DNA from: Coenobita brevimanus
Taxonomy: Eukaryota; Arthropoda; Malacostraca; Decapoda; Coenobitidae
DNA: 64,000 bases
Direction of reading: 5' to 3'
Assembly (NCBI GenBank): GCA_032717465.1
Contig: CM064663.1
Coordinates: 14,262,989-14,326,988 of the forward strand
Shown: positions 45,201 through 57,564 of the stretch, piece after piece
Layout of the letters: every line of letters begins with the position of its first letter
How positions within the stretch are numbered: the stretch's first letter is position 1
Notes under the pieces: generated by a model
Database searches by the model: none
What the model saw: the letters and a program-made list of their open reading frames with translations, nothing else
Told to the model about the DNA's origin: nothing
Position numbers and translations under genes: made by a program

Positions 45201-46573
45201 TGTCAAGTGATGTGTGAAACTAAGCGAACACTGAACATATTGTAAATATTGTATATGTATTTTATATAAAATAATAAAATATGGGTTACATATACTGTAA
45301 TATTATCTTAATTCAAACTGTGCAACGTAACAAAGCTAATACACCTATGGTGTTTCACATACCTAATACACCTATGATATCTCACATAACTAAGCTAATA
45401 CATCCATGGTGTCTGAAATAAACTGTGCAACATAACTAAACTAATACACCTGTGGTGTCTCACATAACTAAGCTAATACACTTGTGGTGTCTCATATAAC
45501 TAAGCTAATACACCCATGGTGTCTCATATACCTAAGCTAATACACCCATGGTGTCTCATGTAAACTGTGCAACGTAACTAAGCCAATACACCTACGGTGT
45601 CTCAAATAAACAGGTCCATCAAATATGACTGATTCATAAGATGACTGTATTGCTATTATTGTTTTAATTTTATACATATGTATCAGTTATATAGCTGCAA
45701 TGACCACAGTTATGAGTCCTACAATTATGTTACACTTGTTACAGATATGTAACTACAATCGCTTGCATTACTGCAATTTCAGTTGCTACAATTATGTAAC
45801 TACAAACGATAGTATTACTACAATTATGTAACTACAAACGATAGCATCACTACAGTTGTTACAGTTGCTACAAGATGTAACCACAATTTTATGGCCAACA
45901 CAATTATGTAACAGTTGCATTAACAAAATGTATCTATAATTTTAAGGCCAACACAATTGTGTAATAGTTCCATTAACAAAATGTAACCACAGTTTTAAGG
46001 CCAACACAAATATGTAAAAATTGCATTAACAAAATGTAACTATAATTTTATGGCCAACACAAATATGTAACAATTGCATTAACAAAATGAAACTTCAGTT
46101 TTATGGGCAACACAAATATGTAACAGGTGCAGTAACAAAATATAACTACAATTTTAAGGCAACAGTTGCAGTAACATAATGCTATGTTACAGTCACACTT
46201 GTGTAACAGTTGCATTAAAATGATGCAACTACAATAGCATTAACACGATGTAAGTGCAATTATACAATATTCATACAATTATTTTACTTTTAAAATATTA
46301 TGTATTTCACTTAATTAGCTTATAGGTGCACTGTAATGTGTATATAATATGTATTAATATGTTATGACTATTTACTGTCGATAGTACGCCAGTTTCGCGT
46401 GACCGAGCGATATGTAGGCATAATATAACACAACACTGTATATAGCTATAGGTAACAATATGTAGAACGTGTAGTTATGTCTGAGTACTCCAGGAAGAGT
46501 TAAAGAACACATACCTTTACCCAAGACTAAGCAAGAATGCTAAACACCTCTGATCATGTGTCCTTTTATGACA
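45201..46573 (+). repeat. LTR B, 1,373 bp, built mostly of tandem repeats
   Basis: It starts TGTCAAGTGATG and ends TTTTATGACA, so the ends form a TGTCA/TGACA inverted repeat. A primer binding site follows at once. Inside are two minisatellites: units with 'ctaagctaatacacc' and 'atggtgtctcacat' (45330-45620), and units with 'aattatgtaactacaaacg' or 'aacaaaatgtaactac' (45700-46260). A second copy of the LTR, longer and cut at its end, is at about 47740-49419. Confidence 0.65.
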
Positions 46574-46575
46574 TT

Positions 46576-46590
46576 TGGTAGCAGCGAACG
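46576..46590 (+). other. Primer binding site of element B
   Basis: TGGTAGCAGCGAACG lies two bases inside the LTR end. It is nearly identical to the site at 16833-16848, and the next 40 bases are also alike. Confidence 0.6.
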
Positions 46591-47613
46591 TATACGAACC
46601 TCGTCTATGAATCAACATTGAATTCCTACAAAATATCAAGATTGAAAACAAGAATACCTCTCACAACCAACAACTCACAAATAGCTCCTGACAGTTCTCT
46701 CTAACCCCCGCTCCGTCTCCCCGATCATCACGCTGATGTAGAGGTGTAGAGGTCACAGGACGCCTTGCAAGTAGTTTAACAATATATTGATACAATCTTG
46801 CAACTTCTACGACGAACCAGCGAACTACAACCATCTACAATCAACTACAAGTAACAACTTTACGAGTCATCTGTATAATCTTCTACACGCACCTACAAGT
46901 AGCGGCAGTCTTCATCCCACAACGAGTAAATCACAAGAGAAAAGGACCGAGAAAACATCGACAAAGAAAAACGGAACAAACAAACGAAGAATGAGACACG
47001 ACTCATAACTCACAACTACTTGGTATTCACAACTCATTTTACTCACTCATCTTCACTTAAGTTACTCATCGCTACTCATTCACTCACCACAGCTACCAGT
47101 GTGGGAAGTCGACGTCATCATGCGTGCTTGCTGAAAAGACGCCACGTCAGTCAACTCACCACCTGCACCACCACTCACACCATTCCCACCACGGTAAAAA
47201 TTAGTGAGTTACATAGTTACTTCATTTATACAATACACAGTGATAGACAATAAGCTTCTGCACAAACATAAAAAACGTGCTGTATAGTTACAGCTTAAAT
47301 ACACATACTTACTTCAGTTGTCTGCATAACTCAAACACTAAATAATCACCAACAATAATATTCTACACTGTATATATTCATTCATTTATTATAACATTTA
47401 TTTACTACCAACGAGTGTTACCATTTATACCTACATAAAATACGTGTTTCATACATACAGCTATGCATTATTATATCTACAAAGTGATCAAGAAAATATA
47501 CCATCACAGTTACTCAGTGAGCGATTAAAAGAACTGTATTAAACATTTATTAATTAAAGCTACCTAGTGGAAACATATAAATTAAGTTACAATGTAAACT
47601 AGAGAAAAAAAAA
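46591..47613 (+). other. Element B leader
   Basis: This is an untranslated leader similar in parts to 16849-17795. Small frames are present but no gag domain. It ends at the gag start codon 47614. Confidence 0.5.
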
Positions 47614-47748
47614 ATGGCCAACACAAATGACGTTAGCAAGAGTGAACATCTTCAACACAATCGTGAAGACAATGATTTCCACACAGTGCTGACACATATA
47701 TTGGCCACGATAGGTACAAGTGAACAACAAGTCAGTGTATATAGTTAA
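47614..47748 (+). pseudogene. gag: Element B gag, first 44 codons
   Basis: A frame starts at ATG 47614 after an A-rich run, and the sequence passes into LTR B repeats near 47730, giving a stop at 47746. The rest of gag, pol and env is deleted. The element therefore consists of LTR, leader, a stub of gag and the second LTR. Confidence 0.5.
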
Positions 47749-49419
47749 TACTGTATATAGTGTATATATTTTTTACATAAAATAACAAAATATGGGACTA
47801 TATAATATCATTTTCAGTAATACCTGTGCAATATAAACTAAACTTTAAAAAAGTATCCCAAGGAAATTAGCCAGTAATTATGCAACCATGAACAACATAG
47901 AAAAAGCGTACACAAGCGAAGAAAAACAAACTATAGAAAATCAATACATACAAAAAAAAAAAAAAAAAGAAGGAAAGAAAAAGTAAGAAAGAAAAAAAGA
48001 GAAATAGAGTAAGATCACATAACAAACAAATGAAAATAAGTGTAAGTGTTACTGCAATATGTCAAAATACCACATAAACTCCTTCCATAAGTGAAACAAA
48101 AAAATTGTTGTCTCCACAAGCAAGTGGCATGGCACATCATCACATAAACTCCTATAAGTGAAACAAAAAGCAGATTGTTGTCTCCACGAGCCAGTGGCAT
48201 GTCACATCATCACTATCATCGACCGCAACATGACCGGATTCATATGTCAGGACTGCAATTATTACAATTATGTAACGACAAACGATTGCATTATGTTACA
48301 CTTGCTACAATTATGTAACTACAAACGATATGTAACAATTATGTAACTCCATATTATAATTATGTAACGACAAATGATTGCATTATGTTACACTTATTAC
48401 AATTATGTAACTACAAACGATATGTAACAATTATGTAAATCCATATTATAATTATGTAACGACAAACGATTGCATTATGTTACACTTATTACAATTACGT
48501 AACTACAAACGATATGTAACAATTATGTAACGACAAACGATTGCATTATGTTACACTTGCTACAATTATGTAACTACAAACAATATGTACCATTTATGTA
48601 ACAGTTGCATTAACAAGATGTAACTTTTATGTAACTTTAACTACAATTATGTAACTACAAACGATATGTAACAATTATGTAACGACAAACGATTGCATTA
48701 TGTTACACTTGCTACAATTATGTAACTACAAACAATATGTACCAATTTATGTAACAGTTGCATTAACAAGATGTAACTTTTATGTAACTTTAACTACAAT
48801 TATGTAACTACAAACAATATGTACCATTTAGGTAACAGTTGCATTAACAAGATGTAACTTTTATGTAACTTTAACTACAATTATAAGGCCAAGACACTTA
48901 TGTAATAGTTGCATTAACTAAATGTAACTACAATTATAAGGCCAACACAATTATGCATTACCACAATATTTTGTAACAGTTCATAAAATGTTACAATTAT
49001 GTATTACCACAATGTTAGTACAATATTATAAGTCATACAACTATAGCACAATTCTGTATTACCAGTATCATCATACAAGTTAGGTGAAATATTAGACATC
49101 ACTAAAGTGATAACTCAATATGTAATGTATAACCTAGCAGTATTACCATTGCACAATTATATGCGTATGTCTGTTATACATACACATCTCACAAAATGTA
49201 TACAACTTGTTTAAAATGTAATATTACTGAATAATTGCTATTTACTATGAATATTATATGTATACAATATTCATACAATTATGTTACTTTTACAATATTA
49301 TGTATTTCACTTAATTAGCTTATAAGTTCATTATAATGTGTATATAATACGAAGTATGTATTAATATGTTATGACTATTAACTGTCGATGGTACGCCATT
49401 TTCCCGTGACCGAGCAATA
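47740..49419 (+). repeat. Second LTR B copy, expanded, 3' end replaced
   Basis: It matches LTR B at both its AT-rich start (compare 45235-45290) and its 3' part (49260-49419 against 46262-46415). The central minisatellite is larger here, with units near 116 bp such as 'attatgtaacgacaaacg', 'attgcattatgttacact' and 'tgctacaattatgtaac' at 48240-48900. The last 160 bp of the LTR are missing, because LTR A-type sequence starts at 49420. Confidence 0.6.
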
Positions 49420-49760
49420 TGTTAGGACTCCATATTATAATTACAAATCATAATAGATTGATAGATAAATAGATAGATAGACAGCTCTATGCAAGCCTGG
49501 GAATGGGAAATGATCTTGCAAGTTACACTGAGGAAAAGCTGACGACAGACTAGGAAGTAGGAGTCAGGAGATGATGCAGTTAGTTGGTCAGCGATCACCA
49601 GGTGAACACACATACACACATACTCACACACAGGCTTCTAGAACTTTCCAATCACAGGGAAGACACGTGATACGTCTCCTGTTTCACCAGAATTTAGGAA
49701 AGAGAGCTCAGAAGGAAGTTAGCCATAGAACAGACAGGTCGCAGGGAGAAGGGCTTAGCA
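49420..49760 (+). repeat. LTR A-related sequence, third copy
   Basis: It starts TGTTAGGACTCCATATT and follows the first 340 bp of the LTR at 16323, with the same CACACA segment and TCTAGAAC block. The right limit is uncertain. Sequence to about 50340 contains AATAAA motifs and might be the rest of a longer LTR. No primer binding site was recognised after it. Confidence 0.65.
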
Positions 49761-50493
49761 ACTTGAGAGAGAGACAGAGAGAGCGAGACAGAGAGATAGC
49801 TAGCGGGACTCTACTTTATACTTCGCTCTGTGTGAGAGACTTGTTAATATTTCCAAGACAAATAAAAATAGTCCCATACTATTCTTTACCTCTCCTGTCA
49901 TTGCACGACAAATGGGAAAGAAGAATATCTACTTACAAAGCTACTCAAGTATAACAACCGCTCGTCCACAATCTAATATATATATAACTTCTCTACAAGT
50001 AACTACAGAGTCTTTTATGACAATGTGACAGACTTAAACACACACACAATCGTAGGCACACGAACGTCCACACACTTCAGGCGGAAGCTAGAGGGAGATA
50101 TATGTCCGATATCACATGCAGGAAGGTGAGATGGCAGGAGAAGACAAAGTGAGACAGAGTACGACAGGAGAGAACAAGAGTCAGAGCAGGAAAGTGAGAG
50201 TAAAGTAGGAGGACAGCAGCTGGCACAAACTGCTACTAACCGTAGGCTATACGGGTCACGCCAAGCTCTGAATTTTTATTCAAGCAATTGTCTCTCAATA
50301 AACTCCGTCGACCCAAATCTGCCCGTTTCATAATTCCACTTAAAAAACGAAGAGAATAACGAAACAGGGAAGGCCCACACTGATTATCTCCTACACGCCT
50401 CACCATTACTCTCTCCTAGCGACTCTCCTCCCATAGACAATTCATCCAGATAACCTTCTCAATAGAATTACACCCCTCGGCTACGTCTTCTTA
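49761..50493. other. Unassigned, possible remainder of an LTR
   Basis: Purine-rich GAGAGA-type sequence (49765-49800, 50100-50220) and two AATAAA sites (49862, 50299) are present. No coding frame was recognised. Confidence 0.3.
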
Positions 50494-50553
50494 TATATAT
50501 AGATAGATAGATAGATATATATATATATATATATAGATAGATATAGATATGTG

Positions 50554-50613
<60 letters not shown>

Positions 50614-50638
50614 ATAGATAGATAGATAGATATAGATA
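50494..50638. repeat. (AT)n and (GATA)n microsatellite
   Basis: Alternating AT and GATA tracts lie immediately left of the LTR starting at 50639. Confidence 0.95.
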
Positions 50639-51697
50639 TGTGATGCACGATCCCTTTTATTGGATGTTGTTGTTTGAGGCTGACTTACAACGAGCACCAC
50701 ATTTGTATCCCTAGGGTTCGTTCGACCCTTATCATGATATTGTTGGACTAACTGTGGAATCGGTTGGGATCCGAGATTACTCAAAATTAATTTAATTCTC
50801 TCTATCAAATATCACACACAAGGAAAATTGGCCGTTCTGAATAATTACTAATATGAAAGAAATTTGGTAGCTTCATCGTGAGTAGCGTGACAATAAGAGA
50901 ATTTTTAGGTAGAGTAACAATAACAACCTTGGGTTTCGTGACAATGCAATAACAGAACTTTATACTCCCAGAACCGATTCAGCACAGGGGTCGAAAACAA
51001 TTCCCACCAAGGCACGAGGGTTATGAGAAGTTATACAGGATTTGAGAGATATACTGTAAGAGAGGAATTACAGTGAAACTCAATAAACTTTTCAAAATGG
51101 TGAAATTTACTGATATCTCTCCTTTCTTTAAATCACATTACATTATACTATTCAATTTACTAATAAATGACAACTTAAATTGATTTGTTCTCTAAGAAAT
51201 GAAACTTTACTTTTTGATAGAACTCTAGATTTTTCAATCATTTAACATTTTAGTTATTCACAGTACACAGAATTTTCTCCACAACGAATTTTATACAGGG
51301 ACATATACCTCAGTTAGCCAACAAATGTTATCACTCTTTAGATCTCACTCCTCCCCAACATCAGTAAAACTTCACATCCTACACTCGTGGGCATATAGGG
51401 CTTTCTCCGAGCACATCAGGCGAGGGAGTTTGCCTTGGGGACTTAGGGTGCCTCCAGCAACGCTCCACCTACAACATATACAAATATTCTTAAGGACTAG
51501 CACAGTATAAATGAGATTTATGATCTTACAGCTACAGAAATAATAATAAAAAGAACATGTATTAACTACTAGGTACAAGCATGTTTCTATACCTTAAGCC
51601 TAGAATGGATTAGGGTAAACATTTACAAATGTATAGCTTACGTACTAAAGCCTTAACTTACATGACTCTCCCATGTTTTGACTCTTGTGGCATTACA
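50639..51697 (-). repeat. 3' LTR of Gypsy element C
   Basis: The 1,059-bp LTR, read on the minus strand, starts TGTAATGCCACAAGAG and ends GGGATCGTGCATCACA. It is the shorter of the pair, lacking about 830 bp present in the 5' LTR. Confidence 0.85.
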
Positions 51698-51714
51698 CGG
51701 CTCTCCCCCTCCGG
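51698..51714 (-). other. Polypurine tract of element C
   Basis: On the minus strand the purine run CCGGAGGGGGAGAGCCG lies directly before the 3' LTR. This is where plus-strand DNA synthesis is primed in LTR elements. Confidence 0.65.
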
Positions 51715-52423
51715 AAACTAAATTTTCCCCTGTCCACTCCATAACACACAGCAGATTACTAACCACGGGAGGTGTGCCAACGAGACAGATATTACTAGTC
51801 AAGCACCATCACCCTTTTACTCTGAGTAGACTTTAATTTCTTCATAACTCTCAACATGACAACTCTTTCATCCCTTCATAAGCGGCGCTCTTTCGGCCCA
51901 CATGTAACATCAACCACATACCCCTGGGGGTTGTTTCACCTGTCATATCTCTCTCTTTCCCCATTTTTCTTATTGGTGAAGATATCAGCGCCCCAACCAG
52001 CCTCCTGTCCGGGTCAAGGTTATCCACCCACCTTGGTTATGATTGGCACTCTCGATAGCAAGATAGTCCTGGGGGCACTTCCACATTACTCTCTCAAACA
52101 CACCTTCGTTTATTCCTCACATTCATTCAACCATGTGTTTCCAGCCCTCCACCCAGCATACTGACTAGCGCTTGCTACGTCCTTAAGTGACCCCTCTTCA
52201 CCACGAACCGTGCTGACTGTAAGTTGAGGGATGAGCTAGCTTTCCCCCTCGAATTAAAGCACTTGTCCCTACTTCAGCACTAGGTCTACTCTCTCTTTGA
52301 CCTAACTCTGAGTTTGATATTTTTTCTTTCATATAACACTTCTGGCGGTTGACTTTCACATGGTCTGGTTTCACACACCAACCTTTGCTGTCTCGGAACA
52401 CAACTTTCCACCACAATTCATCA
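51715..52423 (-). other. Region between integrase and 3' LTR of element C
   Basis: One 79-codon minus-strand frame (52198-52437) overlaps the end of the integrase frame. It has no recognised domain. No transmembrane or furin-like features suggest env. Confidence 0.4.
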
Positions 52424-53454
52424 CTAACATTCTTCAATCAACCTCCAGGGAGGCCTCCTAGTTCGAAGAGGTAGGTTCTCATCTTCGGGACACGGGGTAA
52501 ACTCCTCCTCAAGAGGACCAAATAACCACTCCTCACTACCACTGTACGGCTTCACTTTATCCGCTGCCCTTTGTACTTTGTTTCCAGTGAACACATTTTC
52601 TAACACATATCCTCCCCCGTCCAATAATACTTGCACTACTCGGCAAGGCCCATCCCACTTCACGTTCAACTTTCGACATGTCCCTGGGATAGGGGTCTCC
52701 CGCTTTATCCACACCAGACTGCGAACTCCTACCGACTGATTCTTATGCTGGCAGTTCGCCACACTTCTATACTTTCTGGTCATTTTCTCATGGATCTATT
52801 TAATTAGCTCATGAGCAACAGCCAACTCGTCCTCTTCACCATTAACACAGGGCAAGGAAGCACTAACAATTCTAGGCGGGTGGCGAGAGAAAAATGCGAA
52901 ATAGGGTTGGTGTCCGGTAGAGGAGTGCCAGGCCTGATTCATCACGACCTGAGTTGGTTGCAGGAGTTCAGGCCAGCGGAGAGGATGCCCATTACTCAAA
53001 CAGGCCAGCACACTCTTGAAGGTGCAGTGCATCCTTTCCACCATTCCATTACTCTGAGGATGATACGGTGTGATATACCAAATCGTAACATTCCGCCTCC
53101 TGCAAAACTCCTGGAACTCCCGACTGCAGAACTCTCCCCCATTGTCCACCATAACCCCTCTTGGAGTGCCATAGTCTGCCATAAACTGCCCTAGGTTGTA
53201 TACTATCGTGTGTGTATGTTTTGTTTTAAGAGCATAGAATTTAACATACCTAGAGTAGTGGTCAGTCAGTGTCATTATATAGCGATAGCCCTGTACTCCA
53301 GCAGTCATATCTGTCAAATCTATACTGATTCTTTCAAGTGGTTTATCCACAGGTGGAAACTCTTTATACTGCTGTTGTAGTCCAGCTTCGCCTTTGAATC
53401 GCTGACAGGTTACCACTCTTTTACATACTGACAAATATCTACTTTCAAATTAGG
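52424..53454 (-). pseudogene. pol: Element C integrase
   Basis: The frame 52796-53434 begins with the zinc-binding C-x2-C region (VCKRVVTCQRFKG). It then has ISIDLT (first Asp), VMVDNGGEF (second Asp) and NGMVERM (Glu), the D,D-35-E core. After a stop at 52796, the C-terminal domain continues in 52424-52783, with the WDGPCRVV block of the SH3-like GPY/F type. This enzyme joins the cDNA ends to the genome. Confidence 0.85.
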
Positions 53455-54258
53455 TCAGTAGAAGAGTTCCTCTGCGTTTTGGATCGTCTTCTTCTGGTCC
53501 AAATGTCCAGATGTCTCATGAGCTAACATCATTGCTTGACCAATCATGGTCTGTGGGACTACTAAATAATATTGGATAGTGCCATCTGACTTAACCCTGG
53601 TGTAATATAACAATTCATTCTGAAGTGCAAATTGACTTAGAGCGGCTTTAGGTAGTCTTCTGGCTGGAAACCTTTCACCTTGCAAATATTGGATAAGTTC
53701 TTCCCACATTAGATCTTCTTTCTGCTTATCTCGCATGTGTTCCCTCGTCAGTCCCAACCAATCAGACTCTGGTGAATGTACTATGACTCGAATGGGTCTA
53801 GATAACTGATCTGCTACATAATTATACTTGCCTTTGACATATTGAATATTGTAATTAAACTCTCGCATTTCAAGTATCCATCTATTCATACGAGGTGATT
53901 TAGTTTTTCTCTTAAATACATTGGTAAGTGGTTGGTGGTCTGTAACAATCGTAAAAATGGTCCCACACAAATAATGTGAAAAATGGCGACACGTTAACAC
54001 TACCGCAAGAGCTTCTTTGTTTGTCAATGAGTACCGGGTCTCACACGGTCCCAATTTCTTTGAAAAGTACCCAATCTCTCTATCTGTCCCATCTGGTTGG
54101 ATCTGACTCAGAACACCTCCAACATGTGTGTTACTAGCATCAGTGGTGACAATAAATGGTCGTTCTACACTCGCTCTGACCAGGATAGGTACATTAATAA
54201 GGCATGATTTCAGATGTCTGAATGCCTCCTGGCACTGATCAGTCCATTCAAAATTCAC
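53455..54258 (-). pseudogene. pol: Element C RNase H domain and integrase zinc-finger start
   Basis: The 267-codon open frame starts FEWTDQCQEAFRHLK. TTDASNTHVGGVL carries the first RNase H Asp. TNKEALAVV, VTDHQPL and YVADQLSR follow. The end includes AHETSGHLDQKKT, the His pair of the integrase HHCC finger. A stop separates it from the CxxC part. Confidence 0.85.
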
Positions 54259-54890
54259 TGGTTAGATTGGTTAGGGGTGTGGCAACTCTAGCAAATGATG
54301 GAACGTGTTTCCTGTAGAAACCACACATACCCAAAAATCGGTGCACTTCTTTTACATTGGTCGGCCGCTTCATTTTGGAGACTGCCTCAATATTTTTAGG
54401 ATCTGGCTTACTACCCTCGGCAGAAATCTTATGTCCAAGGAAAGTGACTTCTTTCATCTCGAATGTGCATTTACTCAAATTCAATTTCGCACCATTACGG
54501 GTTAGCAATGCAAACAACTGACTCAGCCGGTCGAGTAGGGTCGGAAAATCATGGGCCCACAAAATGATGTCATCTAGGTAGTTTTTGATCCACCCTTGTC
54601 GCAATAATGGTGCTAAGACGACCTGCATATGACGTGAAAAGATAGCTGGCGAACAATTTAGCCCAAACGGGAGCCTTCTGAATCTATACAAAGTTACTCC
54701 ATCACTGAAGGTCGTGAGGTCTCTTTCTTCATCAAGCATGATTTGGAAATACACCTCCCAGATGTCAAGAGTTACATAGTACTTATATCCTGCAGCTTGT
54801 TCTACTAATTCTCCGAGTCTGGATAGTGGGTATATGTTCGTGGCAAGATGAGTGTTTACGTGCCGATAGTCCAGACACGCTTACTTCCAT
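54248..54890 (-). pseudogene. pol: Element C reverse transcriptase palm
   Basis: The open part 54248-54754 has LYRFRRLPFGLNCSPAIF and KNYLDDIILW, with the YLDD box at 54569-54580, then LSKCTFEMKEVTFLGH and RFLGMCGFYRKHV. The upstream block with the first catalytic Asp (54760-54800) is in the same region, with a Trp replacing a residue after LDI. A frameshift near 54870 separates it from the RT start. Confidence 0.85.
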
Positions 54891-55845
54891 CTGGTTTGTT
54901 AACAAGTACTATGGGAGACAGCCAGGCCGCGGTCGACCTCTCAAGGCTCTCCCTATCTTCCATGTCCTGTAACATATCAGTGATGATTTGCTTCGCCTGT
55001 TCTGGATAACGATAGGTCAGCCCACGACTCGGTTGAGGATCGACTACCTTAATGTGTGCGGGAGGGCCAGCAATAGTACCCAACTCTCTCTTATCTAGAA
55101 TGAATAAAGGATCATGCTGGAGGATTACCTTGGCTAACTCGTCCCTTTGTTTCTGCGTGAGATGGCTCCACGATTGCTCGTTGATCAGTTTGTTCAGCCT
55201 TTGTACACGTGTACCACTCTCATCTACTTCGTCATTATTGGGTAGCAAATCATTATGGATCTGAGTTACACTTTGGATTGTACCTGGTGACTGGTCTGGC
55301 ATTCTTTCGTATGAACCCAATATTGTACCTCTCTTGAATTTCTTATCTACCTTAGATACATTATTAAGGAGCAGATGTATTTGTCCCTCTGAGTTCACTT
55401 TCACTAAGTATGGATGACTGTTTTGACTGAACCTAGTTTGTGGGTGTACGATCAGCGTTGTTTCAGGTACTTCGGCAACAGGTACGACTACGAATTTGGT
55501 CTGATAAGGACTAAATTTTTCTGCTTGCAATAGATTTATATGTGTCAAGTCACTCTGCATAGTTAACGATGTGATTGGAGCAGTCCTGACTCTCTGAGCT
55601 TTGTTGCGTTGTCTCAGGATGTGATTGACTGTGTAGGGGGCTCCACCCCACATCAACGCCCTTTGTGCTCCATTCCAGATTAGTGGTGCCTGTCCAATTA
55701 CGTCGCACCCCAAAAGCATTTCAGTCCCAAGATATGAATTTGGTACCACTGGGCACCATTGATTATGTACTTTACCATCACCTATGCTGATGTTGACCTT
55801 GATCATGCCCAGGATTCTCAACGGGGCACCCGTGACACCTTGCAA
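54856..55845 (-). pseudogene. pol: Element C protease end, linker and RT start
   Basis: The 329-codon open frame begins in the protease (GTEMLLGCDVIGQ, the ILG-like block), runs through a long linker with KRGTILGSYE and ends with IVLVNKPDGSKRV at the RT fingers. The protease active site lies upstream at 55921-55932 (DTGS), with an in-frame stop between it and this frame. The linker before RT is long, as in this Gypsy group. Confidence 0.8.
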
Positions 55846-55849
55846 GTTA

Positions 55850-55990
55850 GGAGGGTTTCACCGTGTATTTATTTCCCCCCAAAGTCTACGAGAGGCCTTT
55901 TCCATGATCAGCGTATGACCACTCCCAGTGTCTACTACTGCCTCTATTAGTCTATTATTAACGTTCACACTTATGGTAGGAGAAGTTAAG
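55850..55990 (-). pseudogene. Element C protease active-site segment
   Basis: The minus strand reads VVDTGSGHTLIMEKASR. DTGS at 55921-55932 is the aspartic protease signature. A stop near 55860 disrupts the frame. Confidence 0.75.
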
Positions 55991-56099
55991 CCTCCGGTTA
56001 GTCATATCTGCGTATTCGTTCTCTGGGTTCGTTGTGCATTTGTGACTGGCTCATTCTGTCCAGCAGTTGGAGTCGGGGTAGCCTGCACGTTCACAGCCG

Positions 56100-57225
56100 A
56101 CTGAGCCCGCCCTGCTTGTCCGAGACAACCTTTATTTCCACGTCTACACCCGGGTCACCTGCAGTCGAAACAATGACCCAGAGGTGGTTTTTGCCAGCAC
56201 TCTCTCAAATCATGTGAGGAAGCTAAGCAATGAGGACAGTACTTTCGTCTAGTTACTGGTTTAGTTTGAACTGCTGCTTTATTTACTTTAGTTAGATCAG
56301 CCTTCAATTCTCTTATTTGGTCTCCTAACTCTTTCATCATGTCATTCGCGGCTACTGCAGTGTTATCTGTCTTTACCATCACAGGGGGTTGGGAAATGGA
56401 CTGAGAAACATTGAGAGACCCTTGCAAACCATTAGCTGATGTCGTATTAACTCTCCCAGCATATCTCTCTTCTAACAATTGTCTCTCATGCTCTAGTCTA
56501 TCTATGAATTTCCTCAGAGGGTATGAGTTGTCTAGGAAGCCCTCCAGCTTCTCACGGGACTCTGTTGGCAACCCATACCATAGCTTACGCTTCAACCTTC
56601 GATCTCAACATGGGAATTTCTTGTGAGGGAATCCCGATTCCACCACCGCATGTTGATAAATGTAACAGTGTACGAACGATTGTGGGGGCTCTTCCCAACT
56701 ATATGTCATACAATCCAGCTCTTGCCAGGCTCGGTCTATCATCACTTCAACGGCAAACTCATCTCTAAGATACTGTTTGAGTTCTGGCCAGGTGAGTACA
56801 TGATGTCCCTTCTGACAATTATGTATGAACACAGCCAGTTCCTGTCCCATTCGTCCCTTAGCTACCTGTATTCGGATCTCGTCGCTCTCATGCTCTACTA
56901 ACTCGAAAAACATGTCCAATCGTGGGGTAGCCTCTAATCCTTGTAACGTGGTTAACTCCAATATAGGTATGTCTCGTGGCTTGGTAAGAGATTTCTTAGG
57001 GACCATTGTCCATGAGTTAGGGGTTGAGTGGATTGGACCTGGGTTAGTACTGGGGCTATTAGAAAGAATTGGAGGGGGGACAAAGTCATTCATGGTGTTA
57101 CTATCTTGCATCTGGGCTTCAATATTACGAATTTCTCTGGCAAGCCTTTCCATGGTTTCTACTACTGATTGCTCTGCTTCAGGTCTGGAGAAAAATAACT
57201 GCCCTGGTCTAGACATTTTTAACAT
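56100..57225 (-). pseudogene. gag: Element C gag
   Basis: It starts at ATG 57225, eight bases after the stop of the SGNH-like frame. The first frame (56605-57225) has matrix/capsid-like sequence with GLEATPRLDMFFELVEHES and LRDEFAVEVMIDRAW. After a frameshift near 56600 the second (56155-56595) gives the capsid end, a coiled coil and a zinc-binding segment, CPHC followed by a His and Cys pattern and HCFDC. Gag packages the element RNA. Confidence 0.75.
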
Positions 57226-57234
57226 TCAGTACCA

Positions 57235-57480
57235 TTATTTTTCCACTACTTCTCTGATATCCGAAAACACTTTCGCAGGGGTGCATTCCCCATCAATATC
57301 ATTGCTCCCTAGCCATAAAAGGACTAGGTTGCATTCCCACTCTAAGACAGCATTCAGCCGTTGATCATGAAAAAAATTCCTAGCTCTGGCCCCTGGCCCT
57401 CTGAAAATCCGCAGCTCAACATCCCTCACCTCCAACCGTCTCTGGATCTGGCTGTGTCCCACCAAAGCAACCTTTAACAT
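57235..57480 (-). pseudogene. SGNH-hydrolase-like frame upstream of gag in element C
   Basis: The 81-codon frame starts MLKVALVGHSQIQRRL, where GHSQ stands in place of the GDSx block and keeps the Ser nucleophile. It continues with GPGARARNFF (Gly block) and VLLWLGSNDID (the GxND block). A stop ends it at 57232, before the usual DxxH block. Its place between PBS and gag is unusual for Gypsy elements. It could be a truncated accessory esterase. SGNH domains are known from LINE ORF1 proteins, so capture from a LINE is one idea. Confidence 0.6.
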
Positions 57481-57545
57481 TCTGTCTCTTTCTCTCGGCT
57501 TCTCCCCACAAGCCTGTAACCTTGAGGTAATGACTGGGAATTTAT

Positions 57546-57561
57546 CCCACCGCTGCCACCA
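57546..57561 (-). other. Primer binding site of element C
   Basis: TGGTGGCAGCGGTGGG on the minus strand lies three bases inside the 5' LTR end. It differs from the sites of elements A and B in its last bases. The tRNA is not identified. Confidence 0.65.
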
Positions 57562-57564
57562 TTA

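Noticed and set aside
48240..48900. Regular repeats that might suggest a CRISPR array
   Set aside because: The units are degenerate, lack uniform spacers and lie inside a retrotransposon LTR of a eukaryote.
52811..53194. Plus-strand frames across 52-57 kb, such as this one and 56825-57364
   Set aside because: They are antisense shadows of the minus-strand Gypsy gag-pol, which has conserved motifs.
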